Source: Pseudomonadota bacterium
Lineage (GTDB): Bacteria > Pseudomonadota > Alphaproteobacteria > Sphingomonadales > Sphingomonadaceae
Assembly: GCA_023394965.1 (NCBI GenBank)
Contig: JAEWZX010000029.1
Coordinates: forward strand, 1 to 63,460
Direction: 5' to 3'
DNA length: 63,460 bases
Shown here: in pieces, positions 16,032 to 24,726 of the stretch
Layout: the number at the start of each line of letters is the position of its first letter
How positions within the stretch are numbered: the stretch's first letter is position 1
Translations under genes and position numbers: made by a program
The notes under the pieces: generated by a model
Told to the model about the DNA's origin: nothing
Database searches by the model: none
Seen by the model: the letters and a program-made list of their open reading frames with translations, nothing else

Positions 16032-16556
16032 ATGAAACTGAATGATATCCGTGACAATTCCGGCGCACGTAAGGGCCGAATCCGTGTGGGCCGTGGCATC
16101 GGTTCGGGCAAGGGCAAGACCGGCGGTCGTGGTCAGAAAGGTCAGAAGAGCCGTTCCGGCGTAGCCATCAAGGGCTTTGAAGGCGGTCAGATGCCGCTAC
16201 ACATGCGCTTGCCGAAGCGCGGGTTCAACAACCCGTTCGGCAAGGACTTTGCGGAAGTGAACATTGGCATGGTCCAGAAGTTCATCGACGCTAAGAAGCT
16301 TGATGAGAAGGCCGTACTCGACCACGAAACGCTGCAGGCGGCCGGTCTGGCCCGCGGCGGCAAGGATGGTGTACGTTTGCTCGGCAAGGGTGAGCTCAAG
16401 GCCAAGGTCAGCTTCAAGGTTGCTGGTGCGTCGAAGGGCGCTATCGAAGCCGTCGAAAAGGCTGGAGGTAAGGTTGAAGTGATCGCGGCGGACAAGCCGG
16501 AGCATGAGAAAAAAGCTGCTCGCGCCGAAGCCAACAAGGCAAAGAAGGCAAAGTAA
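16032..16556 (+). CDS. rplO: 50S ribosomal protein L15
   Basis: L15 is a late assembly protein contacting many 23S rRNA helices. The N-terminal Gly/Arg/Lys-rich segment (RVGRGIGSGKGKTGGRGQKG) and the globular part are intact. 174 residues, about 30 more than E. coli, because of a lysine/alanine-rich tail (EHEKKAARAEANKAKKAK). Separated from rpmD by 94 bases containing a hairpin. Confidence 0.97.
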   Translation: MKLNDIRDNSGARKGRIRVGRGIGSGKGKTGGRGQKGQKSRSGVAIKGFEGGQMPLHMRLPKRGFNNPFGKDFAEVNIGMVQKFIDAKKLDEKAVLDHETLQAAGLARGGKDGVRLLGKGELKAKVSFKVAGASKGAIEAVEKAGGKVEVIAADKPEHEKKAARAEANKAKKAK

Positions 16557-16660
16557 GCGGGAAAATTCGGGGGCGGGGTTCGACATTCCGCCCCTCTCTC
16601 CCTATCTAGCCTTCCTGTGCCGGGAGGGACCGGCGCCAATTCAGGATTGAACAGTTTCCC

Positions 16661-18025
16661 ATGGCATCACGCGCCGACAATATAGCGAGCAACCTTAGTC
16701 TCGCGAATTTCTCCAAAGCCACCGAACTCAAGAATCGTATATGGTTCACGATCGGTGCTCTGATTGTATTTCGTTTTCTCAGCTTCGTGCCGTTGCCAGG
16801 TGTGAATCCGCTGATTTTGAGCGATCTGTACAATCAGACGCGCGGCGGGATACTCGACCTGTTCAATACTTTTTCGGGTGGCAGTCTTGAGCGGATGAGT
16901 CTCATAGCGCTCGGCGTCATGCCTTATATTACCGCTTCGATTGTTGTGCAGCTCGCTGCTGCGCTGCATCCGACGCTCGCTGCCCTCAAGAAGGAAGGTA
17001 CGGTCGGGCGGCAGAAGCTCAATCAGTATACCCGCTATGGTACGGTTTTCCTGTGCGCCATCCAAGGCTGGTTCCTGGCGTCTGGTCTGGAAAGCTTCGG
17101 TGCCCAGAGCGGGATGCAGGCGGTGGTTGATCCTGGCGTGATGTTCCGTGTCGGGGCAGTCATCAGCCTGGTTGGTGGTACGATGTTCCTGCTGTGGTTG
17201 GGTGAACAGATCACCAGTCGGGGCATTGGCAATGGCGTTTCGCTGATCATCATGGCCGGTATCGTCGCCCAATTCCCGACCTTCGTTTCGAACCTTGGTT
17301 CGGGCTATTCAGAAGGTTCGATCGCTACGGGCATCATTGTCGGCTTGATAGCGATGGTGATTATGCTGATCCTCGTCATCTGCTTCATGGAGCGGGCTCA
17401 GCGGCGTTTGCTGATTCAGTACCCGAAGCGCGCTACCCAGCGAGGGATGATGCAGGCCGACCGGTCGCATTTGCCGCTCAAACTCAATACTGCGGGTGTT
17501 ATTCCGCCGATCTTCGCCAGTTCGCTCCTTCTGCTGCCTCTGACGATTACCCAGTTTGCAGGTAATTCGGTCGACACCGATAGCGCCGCCGGTGGAGTGC
17601 TTCAGTCGGTATTACAGTATCTCCAGCACGGCCAGCCGCTCTACATGACGCTGTATGGGCTTGGGATTATCTTCTTCTGCTTCTTCTACACGGCGATTGT
17701 TTTCAATCCCGAGGAAACGGCTGACAATCTTAAAAAGAATGGCGGCTTTATTCCGGGCATTCGGCCTGGAAAGCGGACTGAAGAGTATCTCGATTACGTC
17801 CTGACGCGTATCACAGTCATCGGTGCGATATACCTCACGCTCGTGTGCGTTCTGCCTGAATATATGATTGCGCAAACTGGCGTGCCGTTGTTCCTTGGCG
17901 GTACTAGCCTCCTGATCGTGGTGAACGTGACTGTGGATACTATCAGTCAGATTCAGTCGCATCTGCTGGCACATCAGTATGGCGATCTGATCAAGAAAGC
18001 GAAGTTAAAGGGCCGTGTGCGGTAA
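16661..18025 (+). CDS. secY: preprotein translocase subunit SecY
   Basis: SecY is the protein-conducting channel of the Sec translocon in the inner membrane. 454 residues with ten predicted membrane segments; conserved SecY features include GGSLERMSLIALGVMPYITA (plug/TM2 region) and the basic cytosolic loop RRLLIQYPKRATQRGMMQAD. The 104-base gap after rplO holds a GC-rich hairpin (GGGGCGG...CCGCCCC). Followed 32 bases later by adk. Confidence 0.98.
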   Translation: MASRADNIASNLSLANFSKATELKNRIWFTIGALIVFRFLSFVPLPGVNPLILSDLYNQTRGGILDLFNTFSGGSLERMSLIALGVMPYITASIVVQLAAALHPTLAALKKEGTVGRQKLNQYTRYGTVFLCAIQGWFLASGLESFGAQSGMQAVVDPGVMFRVGAVISLVGGTMFLLWLGEQITSRGIGNGVSLIIMAGIVAQFPTFVSNLGSGYSEGSIATGIIVGLIAMVIMLILVICFMERAQRRLLIQYPKRATQRGMMQADRSHLPLKLNTAGVIPPIFASSLLLLPLTITQFAGNSVDTDSAAGGVLQSVLQYLQHGQPLYMTLYGLGIIFFCFFYTAIVFNPEETADNLKKNGGFIPGIRPGKRTEEYLDYVLTRITVIGAIYLTLVCVLPEYMIAQTGVPLFLGGTSLLIVVNVTVDTISQIQSHLLAHQYGDLIKKAKLKGRVR

Positions 18026-18057
18026 GGCACGTCGGGCGCGGAAGGGGACTGTACGCA

Positions 18058-18705
18058 ATGGATATTATCCTCCTAGGCCCTCCGGGCGCGGGTAAGGGAA
18101 CGCAGGCGCAGCGATTGGTCGAGCATCATGGGATGCGGCAGTTGTCGACCGGCGACATGCTTCGCGAAACGCGCAAGGCCGACACCGAGCTTGGGCGCAA
18201 AGTTTCCGATATCATGGACTCCGGAGGCCTCGTGTCCGACGACATAGTCTCAGCGATGATCGACGCGAAATTGGCAGACATGGGCCCGGAGATTGGCGCA
18301 ATTTTCGACGGGTATCCGCGAACGGCTGCACAGGCCGAGCAGTTGGACGAAATTCTTGCGAAACATAATCGTTCGCTTGATCACGTGATCGAACTCGAAG
18401 TGGACGAAGATGCCCTCGTTGAGCGTATCACGGGCCGATACACCTGTGCCAACTGTGGGGCTGGCTATCACGACACCTTCAAGCAGCCCGCCAAGGAAGG
18501 CGTATGCGACAAATGTGGGTCGACCGAATTCAAGCGTCGGCCTGACGATAACGAAGAGACCGTGCGGACACGCATGCAGGAATACCGAGGCAAGACGGCT
18601 CCAATCCTGCCTGGGTACGAAAATCGCGGAATCGTTCGGCGAGTAGACGGTATGGCGTCGATCGACGAAGTCACCCACGCAATCGACTCAATTCTGTCGC
18701 GCTAG
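18058..18705 (+). CDS. adk: adenylate kinase, zinc-LID form
   Basis: Catalyses ATP + AMP = 2 ADP. 215 residues with the P-loop GPPGAGKGTQ (7-16), an AMP-binding region (QLSTGDMLR) and DGYPRTAAQAEQLD. The LID carries four cysteines, 130, 133, 150 and 153 (CANC and CDKC), the pattern of zinc-binding adenylate kinases of many alphaproteobacteria and Gram-positives rather than the enterobacterial form. Gene position after secY is typical. Confidence 0.98.
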   Translation: MDIILLGPPGAGKGTQAQRLVEHHGMRQLSTGDMLRETRKADTELGRKVSDIMDSGGLVSDDIVSAMIDAKLADMGPEIGAIFDGYPRTAAQAEQLDEILAKHNRSLDHVIELEVDEDALVERITGRYTCANCGAGYHDTFKQPAKEGVCDKCGSTEFKRRPDDNEETVRTRMQEYRGKTAPILPGYENRGIVRRVDGMASIDEVTHAIDSILSR

Positions 18706-18930
18706 TAATCTAAACGGGGCTTAATACGATCCGAGTTCCGTAACATCCGCCCGCGCAGTGAGGGTGGTGGGGGCTTGGCTTTGTATCGCTTTGCAGCTTT
18801 AGCTGAAAGTGGGCTGCCTTACTCAATTCAGGGCAATCTTAGGTCTGGCTTCGCCGGTTAAACAGGAGACGGCCTGGATTCCGGTCTGTCGGGGGAGTTC
18901 GACATGGTGCGGCAGAGATGCGGTGAGGTT

Positions 18931-18959
18931 TTGACGTCGTTGTCGCAAAAAGCTAAGAG
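18931..18959 (+). promoter_or_regulatory. candidate promoter P1 of the alpha operon
   Basis: TTGACG at 18931-18936, then a 17-base spacer, then TAAGAG at 18954-18959. The -35 is close to the consensus; the -10 is weak. It lies about 245 bases before rpsM. Confidence 0.35.
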
Positions 18960-19020
18960 GCTTGAACTATCTCGGAGGCGGCCCATATTCGGCTGCCTCG
19001 TTGGTCTGTGCGCTAGACGG

Positions 19021-19049
19021 TTGACGTTTCAGGCGAATCCCCCTAAGCG
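19021..19049 (+). promoter_or_regulatory. candidate promoter P2 of the alpha operon
   Basis: TTGACG at 19021-19026, a 17-base spacer and TAAGCG at 19044-19049, the same arrangement as the element 90 bases upstream. About 155 bases before rpsM. Confidence 0.35.
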
Positions 19050-19202
19050 CGCGTTTCATTCGACATTGCGGTGTGTCCGGCAGGCGGCAGCCATTTGCGC
19101 GCCAACCGAATTTTTGCGTTAAGCAATCGCCGCTTATGTCGTGTGATTGAGCGATGAGATGGGGTTTTGGCATTGGCCACCCCGTGGAGCATGGAGAAGT
19201 AA

Positions 19203-19571
19203 GTGGCTCGTATTGCCGGGGTAAACATCCCCACCAACAAGCGTGTTATTATCGCGCTCACCTATATTCATGGTATCGGTCGTACAACGGCTGTTGAAAT
19301 CGCCGACAAACTCGGCATTGATCACGCACGCCGCGTTCAGGACCTTTCCGACGAGGAAGTTCTGCGTATTCGCGAGACGATCGATGCGGATTTCACCGTT
19401 GAGGGTGATCTTCGCCGCGAAACGGCGATGAATATCAAGCGCCTTATGGACCTCAAGTCCTTCCGCGGCTTGCGTCACCGTGCCGGTCTGCCCGTTCGTG
19501 GCCAGCGCACTCACACCAATGCCCGCACCCGCAAGGGCAAGGCCAAGCCGATCGCCGGCAAGAAGAAGTAA
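19203..19571 (+). CDS. rpsM: 30S ribosomal protein S13
   Basis: S13 forms intersubunit bridges from the 30S head and contacts P-site tRNA. 122 residues starting at a GTG (ARIAGVNIPTNKRVIIALTY) with GGAGAAGTAA just before it. The C-terminal tail RGQRTHTNARTRKGKAKPIA is the conserved basic tail. First gene of the alpha operon. Confidence 0.97.
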   Translation: MARIAGVNIPTNKRVIIALTYIHGIGRTTAVEIADKLGIDHARRVQDLSDEEVLRIRETIDADFTVEGDLRRETAMNIKRLMDLKSFRGLRHRAGLPVRGQRTHTNARTRKGKAKPIAGKKK

Positions 19572-19625
19572 GCTTGGGTTTTCCAGCGCTTTTCCCTTCT
19601 TGATAGATTGTAAGGAAGATATACC

Positions 19626-20015
19626 ATGGCACGCGAACCCGGCCGCGTTAGGCGCCGCGACAAGAAAAACATCTCAAGCGGCGTTGCGCATATCAACGCC
19701 AGTTTCAATAATACCATGATTACCATCACCGATGCACAGGGCAATGCGATCAGCTGGTCCAGCGCAGGTATGATGGGCTTCAAGGGTAGTCGCAAGTCGA
19801 CTCCCTATGCTGCTCAGGTTGCCGCCGACGACGCGGGCCGCAAGGCTGCCGAACACGGCGTGCGCACTTTGGAAGTAGAAGTGAAAGGTCCGGGCTCGGG
19901 TCGTGAGAGCGCACTGCGCGGTCTCGCTGCTGTGGGCTTCACCATCACTTCGATCCGCGATGTTACGCCGATCCCTCACAACGGGGTTCGTCCTTCCAAG
20001 CGTCGCCGCGTCTGA
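19626..20015 (+). CDS. rpsK: 30S ribosomal protein S11
   Basis: S11 lies on the 30S platform next to the mRNA exit. 129 residues: GVAHINASFNNTMITITDAQ and the C-terminal RDVTPIPHNGVRPSKRRRV are invariant family features. Separated from rpsM by 54 bases, with GGAAGAT as ribosome-binding site. Confidence 0.97.
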   Translation: MAREPGRVRRRDKKNISSGVAHINASFNNTMITITDAQGNAISWSSAGMMGFKGSRKSTPYAAQVAADDAGRKAAEHGVRTLEVEVKGPGSGRESALRGLAAVGFTITSIRDVTPIPHNGVRPSKRRRV

Positions 20016-20122
20016 TCCGTACCTGCCTGGCGGCTCGCTAGCGGGCCGCCGACACACCCTCACGGACCGGACGCTCTCACTTAGAGCGCCGGTCCTGCCC
20101 GCATCCGAACCAGGGGATTTTC

Positions 20123-21178
20123 ATGTCCGTCAACATTAAGAACTGGCAGGAACTCAAGAAACCCAATGTCCTTGATATCAAGGATTCCGGCGACAAAGCC
20201 CGCAAGGCGACCTTCGTGGCCGAACCTCTCGAGCGTGGCTTCGGCCTGACGCTCGGTAATGCGCTGCGCCGCGTGCTTCTCAGCTCGCTTCAGGGTGCTG
20301 CGATTACATCGATCAAGATCGAAAACGTGCTGCACGAATTCAGCTCGCTGGCCGGTGTGCGTGAAGACGTCACCGACATCGTCCTGAACGTGAAGCAGAT
20401 CGCTCTGAAAATGGAAGGCGAGGGCATGAAGCGCCTGCAGCTTTCCGCAACCGGACCGGGCGAAGTCAAAGCCGGCGACATCGCTGTGTCTGGCGACATC
20501 GAAGTGATGAACAAGGGTCTCGTGATCTGTCATCTCGACGAAGGCGCTACGCTCAACATGGAACTGACCGCGGATACCGGTAAGGGTTATCGCCCTGCCG
20601 TTATGAACCGCCCGGTCGATGCGCCCATCGGTCTTATCCCGGTGGACAGCCTGTATTCGCCGGTTCGGCAGGTCAGCTACAAAGTTGAGAACGCTCGTGT
20701 TGGTCAGGAACTGGATTACGACAAACTTAGCCTGACGATCGAGACCGATGGCACCGTCACCCCGGAAGACGCCGTAGCTTATGCTGCACGCATCCTGCAG
20801 GACCAGTTGACCCTTTTCGTCCACTTCGAAGACGGTATTCCGCAGCCCACCTCGGCTATGATCGGCCAGGCTGCAGAGCCGCAGGAAAGCGACACCAACC
20901 AGCTCAACCGCTACCTTCTCAAGAAGGTCGACGAGCTGGAACTGTCGGTTCGTTCAGCCAACTGCCTTAAGAACGACAACATCATCTATATCGGCGATCT
21001 GGTCCAGAAGACCGAAGCCGAGATGCTGCGCACGCCTAACTTCGGCCGCAAGTCGCTCAACGAGATCAAGGAAGTGCTCTCCAGCATGGGGCTGCGTCTC
21101 GGCATGGACATCCCGGGTTGGCCGCCTGAAAACATCGAGGAAATGGCCAAGAAGCTCGAACAGGAACTTTTGGGCTAA
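20123..21178 (+). CDS. rpoA: RNA polymerase alpha subunit
   Basis: Alpha dimerises to scaffold RNA polymerase assembly, and its C-terminal domain binds UP elements and activators. 351 residues: the N-terminal domain includes FGLTLGNALRRVLLSSLQGA and VDSLYSPVRQVSYKVENARV, the linker is around 235-265, and the C-terminal domain contains RSANCLKNDNIIYIGDLVQK and GRKSLNEIKEVLSSMGLRLG. It is flanked by rpsK and rplQ as usual. Confidence 0.98.
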   Translation: MSVNIKNWQELKKPNVLDIKDSGDKARKATFVAEPLERGFGLTLGNALRRVLLSSLQGAAITSIKIENVLHEFSSLAGVREDVTDIVLNVKQIALKMEGEGMKRLQLSATGPGEVKAGDIAVSGDIEVMNKGLVICHLDEGATLNMELTADTGKGYRPAVMNRPVDAPIGLIPVDSLYSPVRQVSYKVENARVGQELDYDKLSLTIETDGTVTPEDAVAYAARILQDQLTLFVHFEDGIPQPTSAMIGQAAEPQESDTNQLNRYLLKKVDELELSVRSANCLKNDNIIYIGDLVQKTEAEMLRTPNFGRKSLNEIKEVLSSMGLRLGMDIPGWPPENIEEMAKKLEQELLG

Positions 21179-21268
21179 TATCTCGCATGGGGCATGGGCC
21201 GGACCCCTCAATCCGGCCCGTATCGGGCTACCTAGAACGGGCCCCCTACGAACAAAGGAAGAGTTAAA

Positions 21269-21688
21269 ATGCGTCACAAAATTTCCGGCCGTAAGCTTCA
21301 GCGCAAGACCGGCCACCGCAATGCAATGTTCCGCAACATGGCTGCTGCACTCATCAAGCACGAGCAGATCATGACTACGCTGCCAAAGGCAAAGGAAATG
21401 CGCCCGTATATCGAAAAGCTGATCACGCTGGCAAAGCGCGGCGGCTTGTCGAACCGTCGCCTAGCAATGAGCCGCCTGCAGGACGAAACGCAGCTCAAGA
21501 AGCTGTTCGACGTTCTTGCTGAGCGTTACTCGGATCGCGAAGGCGGCTATACCCGGATCATCAAGGCCGGCTATCGCGGTAGCGATGCGGCCCAGATGGC
21601 TGTCATCGAATTCGTCGACCGCGACGAAGATGCCAAGGGTCAGGATTCGGGGCCGGCGATGAACGAAGAAGAATTTGAAGAGGCCTAA
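21269..21688 (+). CDS. rplQ: 50S ribosomal protein L17
   Basis: L17 binds near the tunnel exit of the 50S subunit. 139 residues: MRHKISGRKLQRKTGHRNAM at the start, TTLPKAKEMRPYIEKLITLA centrally, and an acidic C-terminal tail. Last gene of the supercluster, followed within 30 bases by a strong terminator. Confidence 0.97.
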   Translation: MRHKISGRKLQRKTGHRNAMFRNMAAALIKHEQIMTTLPKAKEMRPYIEKLITLAKRGGLSNRRLAMSRLQDETQLKKLFDVLAERYSDREGGYTRIIKAGYRGSDAAQMAVIEFVDRDEDAKGQDSGPAMNEEEFEEA

Positions 21689-21714
21689 GGCTTTTTCAAA
21701 AAATCAGACAAGCG

Positions 21715-21748
21715 GGGCCGGACAGGAAACTGTCTGGCCCTTTTGTTT
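21715..21748 (+). terminator. intrinsic terminator of the ribosomal supercluster
   Basis: GGGCCGGACAG (21715-21725), GAAA loop, CTGTCTGGCCC (21730-21740), then TTTTGTTT. Eleven pairs with one G-U, a GNRA tetraloop and a U tract. Confidence 0.9.
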
Positions 21749-21781
21749 TGCGTGAAGCGCAACTCGTGGCACATGGATTGA

Positions 21782-23134
21782 ATGATAAGATGGACCATAG
21801 CAGCAGCTTTCCTGCTTCCCTCCGCGCCGCTGGCCGCACAAACGGCTACGCAGGAGGATTTACAAGCGCGATATGACCGCGGGCTTGCGGCTGGCTACAA
21901 GGCGCTGTTCCTGTGCAGCGCAATCGCCAATGCCGAGCGAAATGGGGTAACTCGGGCGCCTGAGAGCGTGGAGAAATGGGAGTTGACCGGCATTCAGGCC
22001 CCGCTTGAAACGATGATCGACGATCTCCCATACCAGATCAGCCGGGACAGATCGGGTGAGTTGGTTGATGTGCGGGTTACTTGGGCGGACGATGCAAGAC
22101 CGCGCATTGCAGTGCACGATTCGCGCATGGGATGTTCGCAGTTGCCTCCAGAGGGCGCGTCACTCCCGATAGCTACAAAGCGACCTCCGCAAGATATCCA
22201 GCGCGAGGCTGTTGTACAGCCCGAGGGGGCTGTCGCCTCGATATTCCGCAAAGCCTTTGCGCCAGACTATGGTACGAATACGCGTACAACTGCGGTGCTC
22301 GTCATGCGAGACGGCGCGGTGGTTGGTGAGAGCTATGCACAGGACTTCGGTCCGGGCGTACCGCAGCGTACCTGGTCAGTCGCAAAGAGTATCGGGGCTA
22401 CACTTATCGGAGCGGCAGTTCAGCGCGGAGAGATTAAAGTTTCGCAATCTGCTGGTCTTGGTCTGTCGCCCAACGATCAACGCAATCGTATCACCATTGA
22501 CGCTCTTCTTCGCATGGCGTCGGGCCGCTATTCCGACACAGTGGGCAACCGTACTGACCCGCTTTACTTTGGCGGGTCGACCGTTGAAGAAACTGCCATG
22601 CACTGGCCCTTGGTGCATGAGCCTGAAACAATGTTTCGCTATGCCAACAATGATACGCTGGCCGCCGTAAAGGCAGTAGAGGGGACTTTTGCTGACAACC
22701 CGCCAGCCGTATTTTTCGATATGCTTGGCATGAAAGATACGGTGGCCGAAACGGACTGGCGCGGCGACTACATTCTTTCCAGTCAGGTTTGGTCTACGGC
22801 TCGTGATCTGGGCAGGCTCGGACAACTTTATCTCGACGGAGGCAGGTCGCCGGACGGTGGACGTATCCTGCCGGAGACTTGGGTCGATTATGTTTCTTCA
22901 CCTAGCGGACCGCAGCCTGAGGGAGCATTCGGCTATGGTGCGGGCTTCTGGCTGCTCAACAAGTCCGAAGGTGTGCCGCACGATACGTTTGCCGCGATGG
23001 GCAACCGGGGGCAATTCATCATGATTGTCCCGAGTATGAATGTGGTCATTGTACGCAGGGGTGAAGATCCGGCTGGATCGCGCTTCGACATAGCCACTTT
23101 TACCAGGGAAGTGCTTGAGTCACTTGTGAGATAA
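21782..23134 (+). CDS. secreted beta-lactamase-fold serine hydrolase
   Basis: A 450-residue exported protein with a signal peptide (IAAAFLLPSAPLAAQ, cleavage near 20). The serine beta-lactamase/class C esterase fold starts near residue 150: SxxK is S199-V-A-K202, the second motif is Y287-A-N289, and GNRGQF near 414 stands at the KTG position. This architecture matches the broad class C beta-lactamase-related group (esterases, 6-aminohexanoate-dimer hydrolases, peptidases). About 130 residues precede the domain and are unassigned. A true cephalosporinase is unlikely, since the KTG motif is not conserved. Monocistronic after the rplQ terminator. Confidence 0.85.
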   Translation: MIRWTIAAAFLLPSAPLAAQTATQEDLQARYDRGLAAGYKALFLCSAIANAERNGVTRAPESVEKWELTGIQAPLETMIDDLPYQISRDRSGELVDVRVTWADDARPRIAVHDSRMGCSQLPPEGASLPIATKRPPQDIQREAVVQPEGAVASIFRKAFAPDYGTNTRTTAVLVMRDGAVVGESYAQDFGPGVPQRTWSVAKSIGATLIGAAVQRGEIKVSQSAGLGLSPNDQRNRITIDALLRMASGRYSDTVGNRTDPLYFGGSTVEETAMHWPLVHEPETMFRYANNDTLAAVKAVEGTFADNPPAVFFDMLGMKDTVAETDWRGDYILSSQVWSTARDLGRLGQLYLDGGRSPDGGRILPETWVDYVSSPSGPQPEGAFGYGAGFWLLNKSEGVPHDTFAAMGNRGQFIMIVPSMNVVIVRRGEDPAGSRFDIATFTREVLESLVR

Positions 23135-23267
23135 TCGTTCATTAAAATGGGCATTATTATGAATGATTGCTGTAGTCGGAGTTCAGCGTCACCTCACAGC
23201 GAGCCGTCTAGAACACTCTTCATAGCCGAGGCAGTCCCGCCACGGCCCCGATGAGGAGGACCTCGAG

Positions 23268-23855
23268 ATGAAAAGATTTACAAAGATGTTCGCGAAAGGT
23301 GGGATCGCAACGGCAGCCGTTGGTGCGATGGCGCTTGCCGGAGCAACGCCGGCTCAGGCAAGAGGTGATGACGACGGTATTTCAGTCGGTGATGTTATTG
23401 CTGGTGCAGTGATTATCGGCGGCATTGCTGCCGTTGCCAGCGCCGCAAGCCGGGATCGCGACTATTATCGCGGAGACCGTTACTATCGCGACGGTCGCTA
23501 CTACAACAACGGAAATGACTATCGTCGCAACGCATATTCGCGTCGCGGTAACCCCCGGGCTGCTGTTGAGCGTTGTGTCAATGCCGCGCGTAGCGATGCG
23601 CGCCGCTATGGCTATCGCTATGCGCAGGTCACCGAAATCCGCGATGTCGACGACACGCGTTACGGATGGAAGGTCAAAGGCCGCATGGTTGTCGATGGCC
23701 GTTACTCCGGTGGGCGCTATGACCGCTATGGCTATCGCGACCGGAACAATCGCTATCAGCGCTGGAATGATCGCGATAGCGGAAGCTTCACCTGCAAGAT
23801 CGAACGTGGACGAGTTGCCGATCTCGACTTCCGCGGAATTCGTGGGCTTCGCTAA
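23268..23855 (+). CDS. exported Tyr/Arg/Asp-rich protein, paralogue A
   Basis: 195 residues with a signal peptide ending near ATPAQA. After it comes a glycine/alanine-rich hydrophobic stretch (VGDVIAGAVIIGGIAAVASA), then a tract of repeated YR/YYRD/YNNG residues, then a C-terminal segment with two cysteines (VERCVNAARSDARR and GSFTCKIERGRVADLDFRG). The next gene has the same plan, so this is a tandem paralogous pair. Similar proteins are common in Sphingomonadales but have no known function. Strong GAGGAGG site before the ATG; a terminator follows. Confidence 0.8.
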   Translation: MKRFTKMFAKGGIATAAVGAMALAGATPAQARGDDDGISVGDVIAGAVIIGGIAAVASAASRDRDYYRGDRYYRDGRYYNNGNDYRRNAYSRRGNPRAAVERCVNAARSDARRYGYRYAQVTEIRDVDDTRYGWKVKGRMVVDGRYSGGRYDRYGYRDRNNRYQRWNDRDSGSFTCKIERGRVADLDFRGIRGLR

Positions 23856-23876
23856 ATTTGGCTAGCGACCACCCAG

Positions 23877-23916
23877 GGCGGTTCAGGCTGCATTTAGCCT
23901 GAACCGCCTATTTTAT
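23877..23916 (+). terminator. intrinsic terminator
   Basis: Thirteen-base perfect arms GGCGGTTCAGGCT (23877-23889) and AGCCTGAACCGCC (23896-23908) with a six-base loop, followed by TATTTTAT. It ends the transcript of the upstream exported protein. Confidence 0.9.
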
Positions 23917-23967
23917 ATCATCTGCAATCGCGCGTTAAGGTGGGGCGTGCCGACAGGGGTACCGGAC

Positions 23968-24726
23968 ATGGCGTCCATTAAATCCATAACTGCTGCACCG
24001 GCTTTTCTGGCTCTTGCTTCGATGCTGACCATGCCAGCTCAGGCAGCGGAACTGCCCGATCTCTCACCGGCAAGTGCCGCGCAGGCGTATAGCCCTGCTT
24101 GGGCGCCTGGTGACGATACGGCTGACCAGTATCGGCCTTATCGCCACCGCCGCCATCGTGGGGTGGATGCTGGCGATGTGATTGCCGGCGTACTCATCTT
24201 GGGCGGCATTGCTGCCGTAGCGAGCGCCGCAAAGAATTCGCGTGACAGCTATCCAAACCGTGACAGGCGGTATTCGGATCCGCGGCGTGGTGACTATCGC
24301 TACGATGACGGGCGGGGCATCGACCGTGCGGTGACGATGTGCGTGAACGAAATCGAACGGAATGCGCGTGTCGAAACGGTTGATGCCGTCAATCGCAACG
24401 CGCGTGGCTGGAACGTGACCGGTTCGCTCTACGACGGCCAGGGCTTCAGCTGTTCCATTGGCGAGAACGGCAGGATCGATGCAATCGACTACGGGCGGGG
24501 CGGTGGCGCTTACGGAAGTGACTACCAGAACGAGGGATACGGCCATGCCGCTCGCGAGGATGTTTCAGATCGGCAGTATGATGATGACTATTATGCTGCC
24601 GCTCGGGCGCGAACGGATGCCGCACCGCCTGCCTATCCCGGTGGCCCGCTACCGGGTGAAGACGATCAGGGCTATGTCGATTCCGATATCGAATACGGCA
24701 CCGGATACCGGGGAGCAGGGAATTAG
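23968..24726 (+). CDS. exported protein, paralogue B
   Basis: 252 residues from the ATG at 23968; a GTG at 23947 is in frame, but the ATG gives a cleaner signal peptide (ending MPAQAAE) and has AGGGG 8 bases upstream. The segment GVDAGDVIAGVLILGGIAAV followed by ASAAKNSRDSY matches the neighbour upstream, and the C-terminal half also has two cysteines (VTMCVNEIERNARVETVDAV and GFSCSIGENGRIDAIDYG). The last 70 residues are Asp/Tyr/Pro-rich and absent from the paralogue. The final 4 bases overlap the convergent gene. Confidence 0.8.
   Translation: MASIKSITAAPAFLALASMLTMPAQAAELPDLSPASAAQAYSPAWAPGDDTADQYRPYRHRRHRGVDAGDVIAGVLILGGIAAVASAAKNSRDSYPNRDRRYSDPRRGDYRYDDGRGIDRAVTMCVNEIERNARVETVDAVNRNARGWNVTGSLYDGQGFSCSIGENGRIDAIDYGRGGGAYGSDYQNEGYGHAAREDVSDRQYDDDYYAAARARTDAAPPAYPGGPLPGEDDQGYVDSDIEYGTGYRGAGN

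Larger units (their letters stand above)
18706..19202 (+). other. 497-base intergenic region between adk and rpsM
   Basis: The largest gap in the ribosomal cluster. No convincing protein-coding frame is present. It contains two TTGACG elements each followed at exactly 17 bases by TAAGNG (listed separately), so the rpsM-rpsK-rpoA-rplQ group probably has its own promoters here. The remaining sequence could encode a long 5' leader or a small RNA, which I cannot decide from sequence alone. Confidence 0.5.

Noticed and set aside
21782..23134. possible antibiotic-resistance beta-lactamase
   Set aside because: SxxK and YxN are present, but the KTG position reads GNRG and the protein has a long extra N-terminal region, fitting esterase/peptidase relatives better.
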